From an uncultured Hyphomonadaceae bacterium (GTDB lineage: Bacteria; Pseudomonadota; Alphaproteobacteria; Caulobacterales; Maricaulaceae), in assembly GCA_913058335.1 (NCBI GenBank), contig CAJXPX010000003.1, positions 62,001-126,000 on the forward strand: a stretch of DNA of 64,000 nucleotides. Direction: 5' to 3'. The translations under genes were made by a program, and so were the position numbers. Shown one piece after another: positions 26,787-35,443 of the stretch. How positions within the stretch are numbered: the first letter of the stretch is position 1; the number at the start of each line of letters is the position of its first letter. The notes beneath the pieces were generated by a model, which made no database searches, was not told the DNA's origin, and saw only the letters and a program-made list of their open reading frames with translations.

Positions 26787-28790
26787 ATGTTTAGAACGGG
26801 ATTAAAATGGCTGGCTTTCGCAGTTTTGGCTCTAGGCTCAACAGCTCAACCCAGCTTGGCTCGTCCCTTGACAACGGCGGAAGAAACCGTTTGCAAAAAT
26901 ATCCGCCATTGCTTGGATATTTTAAAAAACCATGACGTTAAAGATTTCGATTACCAAGTCCTGAAAGACGAGTTTAATAGATTTGAGATGGCCGGAAAAA
27001 AGCGGTTGCTGAAAGCTATATCAGATGAGGATCCCAACCTATCTAGGAACGCGGTCAATTTGTTATCGCTTTCAGATGACACATTTAGCGCAGCCGAAAT
27101 TAAACTTATAGCGGATCAATGGCCCCGCGGGGATATTGAATCTTTAGCGGGTTTAATGCTCATCCAATACTCGCCCGCCATACGGCAAGCGGCAATAGAA
27201 ACTCTTACGAGCCAGAATGAGGGCATTGCCAACTGGTCGCGCAAAATCTTGAAATTTGGAGAAAAAGACTTCCTTTCCGGGCCGTCCAAAACTGATGATT
27301 TCAATCCTTCACCTGAAAATTTCGACATATTAAAAGCCGCCGCCATTGCAAACCCTACCCGAGAGATAACTCATTTTCTCGCGAGATACCCCTCTCAACA
27401 AGCCCAACCCATTCTGAGGAATTTACTCTCCACTGAAAGGTCGGGGGTCGTCCATGCCGCTCTGAAAGGTCTCTATAGTTCTGACCCAGAAAGCAGCTTT
27501 GAATTCCTCCGAGAAACTGTCTCTCATTTAGAACCGGGTGACGAGAAAATAGCTCTGGCAGTCGCGGACGCCGTTCGAACGCAATATGTGGACACACAGG
27601 ACAAGAAATTTATCGACTTCGCGAGGCACAATCTCACGACCCCTTCTGCCAGCGAGCTTGAGGCTCTTGTCAGCGCCGACATTCTCATGGGCCTAAAATC
27701 AAATACGCATCTTCCGGAAACGACTATCGCCCTTAATGGGTTGCAAAACGCGTTACGGGCTCACGGTACTGTTCCTTTATTTTACATGGGAAATTTGCCG
27801 CAAAAGCTGGGCGGCAATCTTGAGGAAGGCTTAGAGCTTTTTTGGAATTCTCTTGAAATGCGGGTTTCGCAAAATGCATCTCTTTTAGTGAATGAGCTTT
27901 CTACAATACCGCCTAATGAAACCTCTTCAGAAATTTTGCTGTCCGCGCTAAACACCGATGCCGATTGGCGAGTCGTCGCAAAAACGGCTGAGGTCGCAAG
28001 TAAGCAAAACCTATCAATCCTAAGAACTACATTGGAAGAAGCCGCCGACAATCATCCAGTTTTATTTGCCAGAGCGGCTGCCCTAGCGGCCTTGGATGGT
28101 CTTTCCGAAAATAAAAAGTCTGACTATTCTAACTCACGACTAAATTGGGAAAAAACCTTGGCAGAGGAAGGAAAGTACTGCTCGGTTAAAGCTCACAATT
28201 TTAAAACTGAGTCCACACAGCTTCCTTATTTTAATTCCGTTCCAATTGCTTATGCCGGAGAGACCAAACGCGCTTCTCTTACTTCTGCGGTTCCGACAGG
28301 GAATGGCTGGCTCGCAGGGTACGATCAGGGAGAACTTTCAGGTGGCCTAGTTTATTATGACAACCGCACAGGAGCAGGAGAGTTAATTTATGGTCAACCC
28401 AACTCCAATGAAACATCCAGAGAAGATTACATACCTAATATCTTAGGTATTGCTCCAAAAATTCAACGCCCTATTGGACAATATGGTGAAGAGTATTGGG
28501 CTTTCTCGGGCTTAAACTCTTTAGGTCGTCATGGCTCTATTTTATCTGTGTCTGTTCAGGACGATAACATTCAGGTTTCAAGAGACTTCCTGCTCCCTGA
28601 AGCCCCTAAAGCTATAGAACGTCTGGAAGACAACTCTCTTTTAATCGGCTTTGATGGAGCCTCAAACGACAAAAATAGTTCTGATACTTCATTTAGTTTG
28701 CCCCACCCTCCTCTGCGTCTCTTGCCGGATGGAAAAGTCGTCCCTGGTTGCTCAGAGTTCCCCCAACTTAAAACACAGGCCTCCCCATAA
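26787..28790 (+). CDS. Secreted repeat-containing protein of unknown function
   Basis: 667 residues with a cleavable signal (MFRTGLKWLAFAVLALGSTA up to about residue 25). The first 450 residues are helical, in repeats of roughly 35-40 residues reminiscent of HEAT units (for example SLAGLMLIQYSPAIRQAAIE, SGVVHAALKGLYSSDPESSF). The last 200 residues look beta-rich (NGWLAGYDQGELSGGLVYYD, DDNIQVSRDFLLP). Several cysteines near both ends (residues 33, 39; C-terminal CSEF) could form disulfides. I recognise no named family. Its stop overlaps the start of mrp (TAATG). Confidence 0.7.
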   Translation: MFRTGLKWLAFAVLALGSTAQPSLARPLTTAEETVCKNIRHCLDILKNHDVKDFDYQVLKDEFNRFEMAGKKRLLKAISDEDPNLSRNAVNLLSLSDDTFSAAEIKLIADQWPRGDIESLAGLMLIQYSPAIRQAAIETLTSQNEGIANWSRKILKFGEKDFLSGPSKTDDFNPSPENFDILKAAAIANPTREITHFLARYPSQQAQPILRNLLSTERSGVVHAALKGLYSSDPESSFEFLRETVSHLEPGDEKIALAVADAVRTQYVDTQDKKFIDFARHNLTTPSASELEALVSADILMGLKSNTHLPETTIALNGLQNALRAHGTVPLFYMGNLPQKLGGNLEEGLELFWNSLEMRVSQNASLLVNELSTIPPNETSSEILLSALNTDADWRVVAKTAEVASKQNLSILRTTLEEAADNHPVLFARAAALAALDGLSENKKSDYSNSRLNWEKTLAEEGKYCSVKAHNFKTESTQLPYFNSVPIAYAGETKRASLTSAVPTGNGWLAGYDQGELSGGLVYYDNRTGAGELIYGQPNSNETSREDYIPNILGIAPKIQRPIGQYGEEYWAFSGLNSLGRHGSILSVSVQDDNIQVSRDFLLPEAPKAIERLEDNSLLIGFDGASNDKNSSDTSFSLPHPPLRLLPDGKVVPGCSEFPQLKTQASP

Positions 28791-29860
28791 TGCCCTATTC
28801 CGAAAGCGCCGCCCTTCGAGCTCTTCAAACGCTGACCGACCCTGTAGGCGGGAAAGACTTGGTAACGGCAGGGCTTTTAGGAGGGTTAAATTTCGAAGAC
28901 GGTAAACTTCGCGCTGTTTTGCAGATAGATCCAGCCAAAGCATCGAAATATGAGAAAACCCAGTCAGAAGCCCAATCTGTTTTGGAAAAACTTGAGGGCG
29001 TCGAAAAAGTGAGCGTTATTTTATCAGCGCATAAAGCTGCCCCGTCGGTCGGCGGCCGGAAACGCCCCCCCCCCCATCAGGCCCGCCGGCCGGAGGGCTA
29101 TCAAGGTGACGCAAAAATCAAACGTATGATTGCCGTTAGCTCTGCCAAAGGCGGAGTTGGTAAATCCACAATGGCGGTTAATTTGGCTGTCGCTCTGGCA
29201 AAATCCGGGAAAGCCGTTGGTTTGCTCGACGCCGATATTCATGGACCGAGCGCGCCGATGCTACTCGGCCTCTCAGGTCAGCGCGCCAAAACTGAAACGG
29301 AAGAAGGCCGCCGCCTCATCAAACCGATGGAAGCACATGGCATTAAAACGATGTCCATTGGATTTCTTACCGAAGATGACGGCCCTATCGTCTGGCGCGG
29401 GCCAATGGTTCAGGGCGCGATTTCGCGGATGGTTTGGGACGTCAACTGGGGTGAGTTGGACGTTCTAATTATTGACATGCCACCGGGTACAGGGGACGCG
29501 CAATTAGGGTTGGCTCAGGATATCAAACCCGCTGGGGCAATTATTATCTCGACCCCTCAGGACTTGGCGCTTTTAGATGCTCGCAAGGGCGTTCGCATGT
29601 TTGAAAAAGTCGGAATCCCTGTGCTGGGTTTGATTGAGAACATGGCTGTCTTTACCTGTTCGGACTGCGGGGCCCAACATCATATTTTTGGTGAGGGCGG
29701 AGCAAAACGGGACGCCGAAAAACTCGAAATTCCCTATTTAGGCGCTGCGCCGCTGACAATGTCCATTCGGATGAGCGGGGATGCCGGAAAACCTGTGGCC
29801 GCAAGTGAAACAGGAGAAGCCCGGCTCTTCGCCGCCCTTGCCCAAAAAGCCTTTACTTAA
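28790..29860 (+). CDS. mrp: Mrp/NBP35 (ApbC) family P-loop ATPase, Fe-S cluster carrier
   Basis: 356 residues. N-terminal MIP18-like domain (1-80), a Pro/Lys/Arg-rich linker (about 82-110), then the ParA/MinD-type ATPase: deviant Walker A AKGGVGKST (119-127), LLDADIHGPS, VDVLIIDMPPGTGD-like motif LIIDMPPGTGD, and a CxxC (CSDC) that binds a bridging cluster in the dimer. It transfers Fe-S clusters to apo-enzymes in the cytoplasm. The linker is encoded over an 11-base C run (29065-29075). Start codon overlaps the upstream stop. Confidence 0.95.
   Translation: MPYSESAALRALQTLTDPVGGKDLVTAGLLGGLNFEDGKLRAVLQIDPAKASKYEKTQSEAQSVLEKLEGVEKVSVILSAHKAAPSVGGRKRPPPHQARRPEGYQGDAKIKRMIAVSSAKGGVGKSTMAVNLAVALAKSGKAVGLLDADIHGPSAPMLLGLSGQRAKTETEEGRRLIKPMEAHGIKTMSIGFLTEDDGPIVWRGPMVQGAISRMVWDVNWGELDVLIIDMPPGTGDAQLGLAQDIKPAGAIIISTPQDLALLDARKGVRMFEKVGIPVLGLIENMAVFTCSDCGAQHHIFGEGGAKRDAEKLEIPYLGAAPLTMSIRMSGDAGKPVAASETGEARLFAALAQKAFT
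29065..29075. repeat. C11 homopolymer inside mrp
   Basis: Eleven consecutive C bases encode Arg92-Pro-Pro-Pro-His96 in the linker between the MIP18-like and ATPase domains. A gain or loss of one base would shift the frame ahead of the Walker A motif. Confidence 0.95.
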
Positions 29861-30200
29861 GCCAGGCCTCTTTAGCGTCGTCTTTCCACCCCACAGTGAT
29901 GGTATCTCCATCCGTAATGACCGGGCGCTTTATCAAGGTTGGGTGTTTACTCAGCAGAGAAAGCGCTTTCTCGTCATCCATCTCGGATTTAGCGCTATCA
30001 TCTAGGGCGCGCCACGTCGTTGAACGCGTATTCAATACCTTCTCATATCCAATGGTTTTTATCCATGTATGAATGGTTTCTTTTGCTACTCCATCCGCGC
30101 GGACATCCGTCAAATCTAAGTCTGGATGGGATTCTTTCAGAGACTTTATCGCTTTGCGGCAAGTGTCACAGCTTTTGAGGTGGTAAACGCGGAGTGTCAT
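29853..30200 (-). CDS. ArsC/Spx-fold thioredoxin-like protein
   Basis: 115 residues. CDTC (Cys11, Cys14) follows the first beta strand (LRVYHLKSCDTCRKAIKSL), and HPTLIKRPVITDGDTITVGW is the conserved ArsC-family ending with the cis-proline region. The CxxC pattern is closer to Spx/YffB-like proteins than to true arsenate reductases, so a thiol-reductase role is likely and arsenate reduction is not shown. Last gene of a four-gene minus-strand operon, one base after the lipase gene; its end overlaps the convergent mrp gene by eight bases. Confidence 0.88.
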   Translation of the reverse strand: MTLRVYHLKSCDTCRKAIKSLKESHPDLDLTDVRADGVAKETIHTWIKTIGYEKVLNTRSTTWRALDDSAKSEMDDEKALSLLSKHPTLIKRPVITDGDTITVGWKDDAKEAWLK

Positions 30201-30201
30201 A

Positions 30202-31041
30202 TTAGATCTTTGATTTTATGAATTGAATTATTTCGGCCGTAACGGCATTCTGGGGTGTATCATGATGCATTTCATGTTCGGAGTTCTCGTAATATCGAAA
30301 TCTCACATTTTTCGCGTTTTTTGCAAAGTCGGCACTGGCTTCGTATGAAGTAAGCTGATCTCCTTTGGCGTGCATCAATAAGAGCGGAGTATCCCATTGC
30401 GGAGCGAATGCGGCGATGCGTTCGCCCGCCTGCAGTGCATCGGCAGCTAAGCCGAAACTGATACGGCTATGGTTAAGAGGATCATTTTCATACCTTTTTT
30501 GCTCTTTTGGCAAGGTTGATATTTTATCACCTGTAAGAGGTTGTGACAAAGTGGCTTGCGGCAAAATTTTGCCAACGAGACTGGCAATTTGCCTCATAAA
30601 AGACGGTAGCGGCTTAGGAAGGCCAATAAAGGGCGCTGAAGCAATAATTGCCTTGATATCAACGCCCCGCGCTCGGCCATAATCCAAAACAAGGCCGCCG
30701 CCCAAAGAGTGACCGTAAAGGAAATGCGGTAAATCAGGATAAAGCTTCCGCGTTTTCTTTAGCAAGGTTTCCAGATCACCATGCAATAATTTATAATCTG
30801 TAGAAACGCCGCGCTTGCCTGCACTATATCCATGTCCGCGTAAATCAAGCGCCACAACCGCAATGCTTTCTTGGGTCAACGCCTGAGCCAATTCAGAATA
30901 ACGACCTGAATGCTCCCCTAGCCCATGTACCAAACTCATTACGGCGACAGGTTTTGGCGGAGCCCAGTATTGACCCTGAAGCCCGAGACCATCTGCGAGG
31001 CTTTCGACTTGAAACACATTCCCCATCTCTGGTTCAGACAT
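30202..31041 (-). CDS. Alpha/beta hydrolase, lysophospholipase/monoacylglycerol lipase type
   Basis: 279 residues of the serine aminopeptidase S33-like hydrolase group. Oxyanion segment VHGLGEHSGRY (39-48), nucleophile elbow LYGHSLGGG (Ser112), likely Asp in LLLMHAKGDQLTSY and His in SEHEMHHDTPQ near the C-terminus. No signal peptide, so it is cytoplasmic or membrane-associated. It starts eight bases inside the 3' end of the upstream YbjQ gene. Confidence 0.9.
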   Translation of the reverse strand: MSEPEMGNVFQVESLADGLGLQGQYWAPPKPVAVMSLVHGLGEHSGRYSELAQALTQESIAVVALDLRGHGYSAGKRGVSTDYKLLHGDLETLLKKTRKLYPDLPHFLYGHSLGGGLVLDYGRARGVDIKAIIASAPFIGLPKPLPSFMRQIASLVGKILPQATLSQPLTGDKISTLPKEQKRYENDPLNHSRISFGLAADALQAGERIAAFAPQWDTPLLLMHAKGDQLTSYEASADFAKNAKNVRFRYYENSEHEMHHDTPQNAVTAEIIQFIKSKI

Positions 31042-31492
31042 CTCGGCCTTTCACAGCTGTGCCATAAGCCAAAATTTCCGACCCGCCGGGGTGTTGAGGA
31101 TTTTGTCCGCCTATCGTCGAAAACTCAATTCGGATATTATGTACAGCTGTAGCGCCCAAAGCATCAGCTTCTTTTAGCATTCGTACAATCGCTTCGCGGC
31201 GGGCGCGTTCAAGGATCGACTCGTAAGAGCGGAGCGACCCCCCCACAATTGATTTGAGGCGAGCGACAATGATTTTGAAAAAATCGAGCGCCACCACAAC
31301 ATTCCCGCTGACCATTATGGCCCCTTCTTGGAGGTCATTATGAGGGCCGGGAATATGTTTCAAATTTGTTTGCAAAATATGTGATAACGCAGCTTCGTCA
31401 TCTCTTAGTCTCTGAAAATGGCGGCGTTCATTCAGCGTCCCAAAAGTCACGCCTATACATAACAAGCCGATGAAGACAATAAATTCAAACAT
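31034..31492 (-). CDS. YbjQ/UPF0145 family protein with N-terminal membrane helix
   Basis: 152 residues. A single hydrophobic segment (FEFIVFIGLLCIGVTFGTL) anchors a YbjQ domain: SGNVVVALDFFKIIVARLKS, IVGGSLRSYESILERARREA, ADALGATAVHNIRIEFSTIG, ending GSEILAYGTAVKG. YbjQ domains form pentamers of unknown function. It starts within the stop codon of the upstream paralog (one-base overlap), indicating a duplicated pair with one copy gaining a membrane anchor. Confidence 0.88.
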   Translation of the reverse strand: MFEFIVFIGLLCIGVTFGTLNERRHFQRLRDDEAALSHILQTNLKHIPGPHNDLQEGAIMVSGNVVVALDFFKIIVARLKSIVGGSLRSYESILERARREAIVRMLKEADALGATAVHNIRIEFSTIGGQNPQHPGGSEILAYGTAVKGRDV

Positions 31493-31815
31493 TAATCGAC
31501 CACCACGGCTGTGCCATAGGCATATAACTCAGACGCGCCGGCGGTCACTGAACTTGTCGAAAAGCGAATATTTACGATCGCATTGGCCCCCAAAGATCTG
31601 GCTTGCTCCACCATTCGCTCAATACTCTTATTGCGAGCATCATCCAGTAATTCTGTATATCCGCGCAGCTCTCCACCAACAATGTTCTTAAGTCCGGCCA
31701 TAATATCCCGTCCGACATGTTTTGACTGGACGGTATTACCTTGAACCAATCCCTTCCAAGCCACGATTGTACGCCCGGGAATGGTTTCCATTGTGGATAA
31801 AATTAAGTCACTCAT
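31492..31815 (-). CDS. YbjQ/UPF0145 family protein, soluble paralog
   Basis: 107 residues covering only the YbjQ domain: ILSTMETIPGRTIVAWKGLV, GRDIMAGLKNIVGGELRGYT, ARSLGANAIVNIRFSTSSVT, ASELYAYGTAVVV. It is the first gene of the operon ybjQ-ybjQ(TM)-lipase-ArsC-like. Function unknown. Confidence 0.92.
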   Translation of the reverse strand: MSDLILSTMETIPGRTIVAWKGLVQGNTVQSKHVGRDIMAGLKNIVGGELRGYTELLDDARNKSIERMVEQARSLGANAIVNIRFSTSSVTAGASELYAYGTAVVVD

Positions 31816-31880
31816 GAGGTTCTTCCATTCTTAAAAGCCTTGCCTGGAAACCATACGCAATCCCATCTTAAGAAGCGAAT

Positions 31881-31911
31881 AAAAAAGCCCCACCCTGTAA
31901 AGGGTGAGGCT
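31881..31911 (-). terminator. Terminator of the fasciclin gene
   Basis: Minus-strand stem AGCCTCACCCT/AGGGTGGGGCT (one mismatch) with a TTAC loop, followed by six T residues (A-run 31881-31886 on the plus strand). It lies 34 bases past the fasciclin stop. Confidence 0.85.
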
Positions 31912-31944
31912 GGATCAGTTATAAATTTCGTCTTTTTTTGGGTC

Positions 31945-32592
31945 TTATTTTGGAACGAGCACGCTGTTTACAACATGAACGACACCATTGGATTGCATGA
32001 CATCCGCATTTTCAATCATGGCTAAGGTGCCATTTTCGTCTGCAACACGAATTCCCCCATCCATGCGATAGAAAGTAAGCGTATCACCGCTGACGGTTGT
32101 CGCGGAATATCTCGCTTTACCCTCCAAAGCATCCGCCAAGTCTGAAGACGTGATTTTACCGGAAATGACGTGGGCGGTCAGGACTTTAGTCAGCATATCT
32201 TTGTTAGCGGGATCTGTTAGTGCAGAAATGGTATCAGACGGCACCATTTCAAATGCGGAATCCGTTGGAGCAAACACTGTGAAAGGCCCAGGCCCAGAGA
32301 GTGTTTCTACCAATTCAGCTTGCTTCACAAGTGAGACAAGCGTCGTCAAATTGTCAGCTGCTGAGGCATTTTCAACAATCGTCTTGCTTGGGTACATGGC
32401 AGCACCGCCGACCATCGGCGCATCCATCATATCACCTTCCATCATAGAATCTTTTTCCATGTTAGCTTCTTGAGCCATCATAGCATTATCTTCCAACATC
32501 GCGTCTTCTGAAGCAGAATTGCCAGTAGAAGCGCATGCCGCTAGGGTAAGCGCAATAGCGGCTGCAGAAGCAGTTTTAATAAAATGAGTCAT
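31945..32592 (-). CDS. Fasciclin-domain lipoprotein with Met-rich linker
   Basis: 215 residues. Lipoprotein signal with lipobox LAAC (MTHFIKTASAAAIALTLAAC), a 40-residue acidic Met-rich linker (DAMLEDNAMMAQEANMEKDS), then one FAS1 domain: KTIVENASAADNLTTLVSLV, GPFTVFAPTDSAFEMVP, LTKVLTAHVISGKITSSDL, SNGVVHVVNSVLVPK. FAS1 lipoproteins mediate adhesion or bind small molecules; the Met/Asp/Glu linker could hold metal. GGAG is well placed before the ATG. Confidence 0.9.
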   Translation of the reverse strand: MTHFIKTASAAAIALTLAACASTGNSASEDAMLEDNAMMAQEANMEKDSMMEGDMMDAPMVGGAAMYPSKTIVENASAADNLTTLVSLVKQAELVETLSGPGPFTVFAPTDSAFEMVPSDTISALTDPANKDMLTKVLTAHVISGKITSSDLADALEGKARYSATTVSGDTLTFYRMDGGIRVADENGTLAMIENADVMQSNGVVHVVNSVLVPK

Positions 32593-32733
32593 TTAGTATA
32601 TCTCCTTAAAGTAGATTATATTTTAGTTACGACTCGTCTTCCGCCATAGTTCCTAATCTAACGAATTTGTGATATACAAATTTAGCCCCCCAGAAGGCTT
32701 GCGCCTTTTCATCGGCTCTGGCACGAAACGGGT

Positions 32734-33693
32734 ATGACAGATACTCAGCCCTTGCGCGTTGCTTTCCAGATGGACCCGATGGAGACCGTCGACATTAACG
32801 GTGACACCACCTTCGCTCTGGCGGAAGTCGCCGCGGCGCGGGGTATGACGCTTTTCGAATATGGCCCGCAGCACCTTGCCTATAATGTGGGCCGCGTAAC
32901 GGCCAATGCCCGCCCCATGAAGGTGCAACGCGAGAAGGGAAATCATGTTACTTTTGGGGAGCGCCGAACACTTGACCTTGCCAAAGACGTCGATGTCATC
33001 TGGATGCGCCAAGACCCCCCTTTTGATATGTCTTATATCACAGCGGCGCATATTCTTGAACGGCTTAAAGGTGACACGCTGGTCGTCAACGACCCAGAAT
33101 GGGTGCGTTCAGGACCCGAAAAAATACTACCGCTAGATTATCCGAATCTCATGCCTGAAACGCTTATTACGCGAGATATTCCGACAATAGATGCGTTCCG
33201 TAAAAAGCATGGAGACATCATCATTAAGCCTCTCTTCGGCAATGGCGGAGTTGGCGTTTTCAGAATGAAAGGCGGCGATAGCAATTATGCCTCCCTTCTG
33301 GAAATGTTCTTTACCGCCTCCCGCGAGCCAATCATCGTACAGGCATTTCTTAAGGATGTCTCTAAAGGGGATAAACGCATTATTATTATCGACGGCGACC
33401 CGGTCGGCGCAATTAACCGCGTGCCTTTGCCCGGTGAAACACGTTCTAATATGCATGTCGGCGGAAAAGCTATGAAATCTGATCTCACCGAAAGTGATTT
33501 GATAATCTGCGATGCGATTGGGCCCATGCTAAAAAAACGCGGGCAAATACTGGTTGGTATTGATGTCATTGGAAATAAAATGACAGAGATTAACACGACC
33601 AGTCCGACAGGCGTCCAAGAGCTTAAGCGCTTTTCCGGCATTGATGCAGCCGCTCTGGCCTGGGATGCGATTGATCGCCGCCTAAATGAATAA
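32734..33693 (+). CDS. gshB: Glutathione synthetase
   Basis: 319 residues, the standard GshB length. LRVAFQMDPMETVDINGDTT, IWMRQDPPFDMSYITAAHIL, the ATP-grasp elements IIKPLFGNGGVGVFR and VQAFLKDVSKGDKRIIIIDG, and the ending GIDVIGNKMTEINTTSPTGV are diagnostic. It joins gamma-glutamylcysteine and glycine in the cytoplasm. gshA is not in the window. Upstream gene is divergent. Confidence 0.97.
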   Translation: MTDTQPLRVAFQMDPMETVDINGDTTFALAEVAAARGMTLFEYGPQHLAYNVGRVTANARPMKVQREKGNHVTFGERRTLDLAKDVDVIWMRQDPPFDMSYITAAHILERLKGDTLVVNDPEWVRSGPEKILPLDYPNLMPETLITRDIPTIDAFRKKHGDIIIKPLFGNGGVGVFRMKGGDSNYASLLEMFFTASREPIIVQAFLKDVSKGDKRIIIIDGDPVGAINRVPLPGETRSNMHVGGKAMKSDLTESDLIICDAIGPMLKKRGQILVGIDVIGNKMTEINTTSPTGVQELKRFSGIDAAALAWDAIDRRLNE

Positions 33694-33736
33694 ATAAATA
33701 TTCTGCTTTGACAGAATAACTTATCGGGGGTTTTCT

Positions 33737-35401
33737 ATGCAAATAGAAACAGTAAAGCCGTGGCTGAAATTCTATGAAGAGTTGGGCATATCAACGCCTG
33801 ATATAGATGACCGTCCGGTGGGCAGCTATGTTGAAAAACATGCAAAGGAAAGACCCGAGGCTCCAGCGTTAGCATATATGGAGTCCGTCATGTCCTATGC
33901 CGAGCTAAACGCGGCCTCGAACCAGCTAGCAAACGCCTTTATCGCTCTCGGTTTAAAGCGCGGCGACGTTATCGGGTTACATATGCCGAATATTCCACAA
34001 TATGTTATTGCCATCATTGCCATCAGCAAGATAGGCGCGATCGGAACGGGACTTTCGCCCCTCTTGGCCCCACCTGAACTGGCACATCAAATCAATGACG
34101 GGAAAGTCAAAGCCGTCATTTCTCTGAGCGATTTTTCCAGCGCTTTGGAGGAGATGCCCGAGACACCTGAATCCCTTAAAACGGTCATTGTAACGGGCTC
34201 TGCGGATTTTCTAACCCGCGCGCCCTTTGATTGCCCGAACATCAAAGGGGTAGAAATTCTTCCCTATTTGGGCCTGACAGATCCAGCTGACGACAGCTTT
34301 CAACAAGTAGGAGTGGATTGGAATGACACTTTCATGATCCAATATACGGGCGGAACAACTGGCAAGCCTAAGGGCGCAATGTTGTCTCATCGCAATGTGA
34401 TGCATAACGCCGCCCAAACCACATCTATCAATGAGTGGGAAGAAGCCCGTGAAACCATTATTAGTGCGTTTCCCATGTTTCATATTGCCGGGCTATCCAA
34501 TGCCCTTTCAAGTGCGCGGTATGGGGGATTGCTGGTATTAGTTCCCAATCCCAGGGATACTGATTTCATCTGCCAGCAAATAGAAACTTTCCCGCCGACC
34601 ATTTTGGCGGGCGTGCCGGCCCTATATGATATGATGACGGCCAATCCGAAATTTAGACAATTAGATTTTTCCAAACTCAAGACTGCTTTGACTGGCGCGG
34701 CTCCTTTGACCTGTACGAGCTATACCGCGCTTTCGGCGATTATCGGAGAAGGTAAAATTTCCGATGTATTCGGCATGACCGAAACGAGTCCCTGTTATAC
34801 AGGGCATCCTCCCAAACGTTATAAAATCGGTTCTGTCGGCGTTCCCATGCCTCAGGTTACGGTTCGAATTCGCGATATTGAGACTGGGGAAAAAGATATG
34901 CCAATTGGGGAACCAGGCGAAATTGTCTGTTCCGGCCCGCAGGTAATGAAAGGTTACTTAAACCTGCCGGAGCAGACCGACCACGCTTTGCGCTATATCG
35001 ACGGAGAGCAATATATGTTTTCCGGTGATGTCGGCTATATGGATGAGGACGGCTATATTTTTCTCTGTGACCGTGCCAAGGACATGTTGATTGTGGGCGG
35101 CTATAAGGTGTTTTCCGTCGAGGTTGAAGATAAACTTTGCTCCCTGCCTGAAGTCGCAGTCTGCGCGGTGGTCGGGACGAAAGATAAAGAGCGCCCCGGC
35201 AATGATATTGTCCACCTTTTTGTCGAGCTATCTCCGCGACATCAAAACGATTCATTGCAGGCAACAACAGAGGAAATCATTCAGTTCTGTAGAGAGACTA
35301 TGGCGCCTTATAAGGTTCCGAAACACGTTCATTTCATCGATTCTATCCCCCTGACCCCCGTTGGGAAGATCGATAAAAAAGCCCTTCGTCAAACTTTATA
35401 A
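33737..35401 (+). CDS. AMP-forming acyl-CoA synthetase (FadD-like)
   Basis: 554 residues of the ANL superfamily. Adenylate-forming motif IQYTGGTTGKPKGAMLSHRN, A5 motif DVFGMTETSP, A7 FSGDVGYMDEDGYIFLCDR and the catalytic lysine region VGKIDKKALRQ at the C-terminus. It should activate a fatty or other carboxylic acid to its CoA thioester. GGGGG lies seven bases before the ATG. It is followed after 42 bases by a nitroreductase, probably co-transcribed. Chain-length preference cannot be read from sequence. Confidence 0.9.
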   Translation: MQIETVKPWLKFYEELGISTPDIDDRPVGSYVEKHAKERPEAPALAYMESVMSYAELNAASNQLANAFIALGLKRGDVIGLHMPNIPQYVIAIIAISKIGAIGTGLSPLLAPPELAHQINDGKVKAVISLSDFSSALEEMPETPESLKTVIVTGSADFLTRAPFDCPNIKGVEILPYLGLTDPADDSFQQVGVDWNDTFMIQYTGGTTGKPKGAMLSHRNVMHNAAQTTSINEWEEARETIISAFPMFHIAGLSNALSSARYGGLLVLVPNPRDTDFICQQIETFPPTILAGVPALYDMMTANPKFRQLDFSKLKTALTGAAPLTCTSYTALSAIIGEGKISDVFGMTETSPCYTGHPPKRYKIGSVGVPMPQVTVRIRDIETGEKDMPIGEPGEIVCSGPQVMKGYLNLPEQTDHALRYIDGEQYMFSGDVGYMDEDGYIFLCDRAKDMLIVGGYKVFSVEVEDKLCSLPEVAVCAVVGTKDKERPGNDIVHLFVELSPRHQNDSLQATTEEIIQFCRETMAPYKVPKHVHFIDSIPLTPVGKIDKKALRQTL

Positions 35402-35443
35402 TGACCTTGCTATCTGATGAGAGTTGAAAACAGGAAAAAGTAT

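Noticed and set aside
29853-30200. Calling the CxxC ArsC-fold protein an arsenate reductase
   Set aside because: The CxxC and lack of ars neighbours fit Spx/YffB-like proteins better; arsenate activity cannot be inferred.
33698-33716. Hairpin ATTCTG/CAGAAT between gshB and the acyl-CoA synthetase
   Set aside because: Short stem without a T-run; not convincing as a terminator.
34857-35267. 136-codon minus-strand frame
   Set aside because: Lies within the acyl-CoA synthetase, whose motifs are complete on the plus strand.
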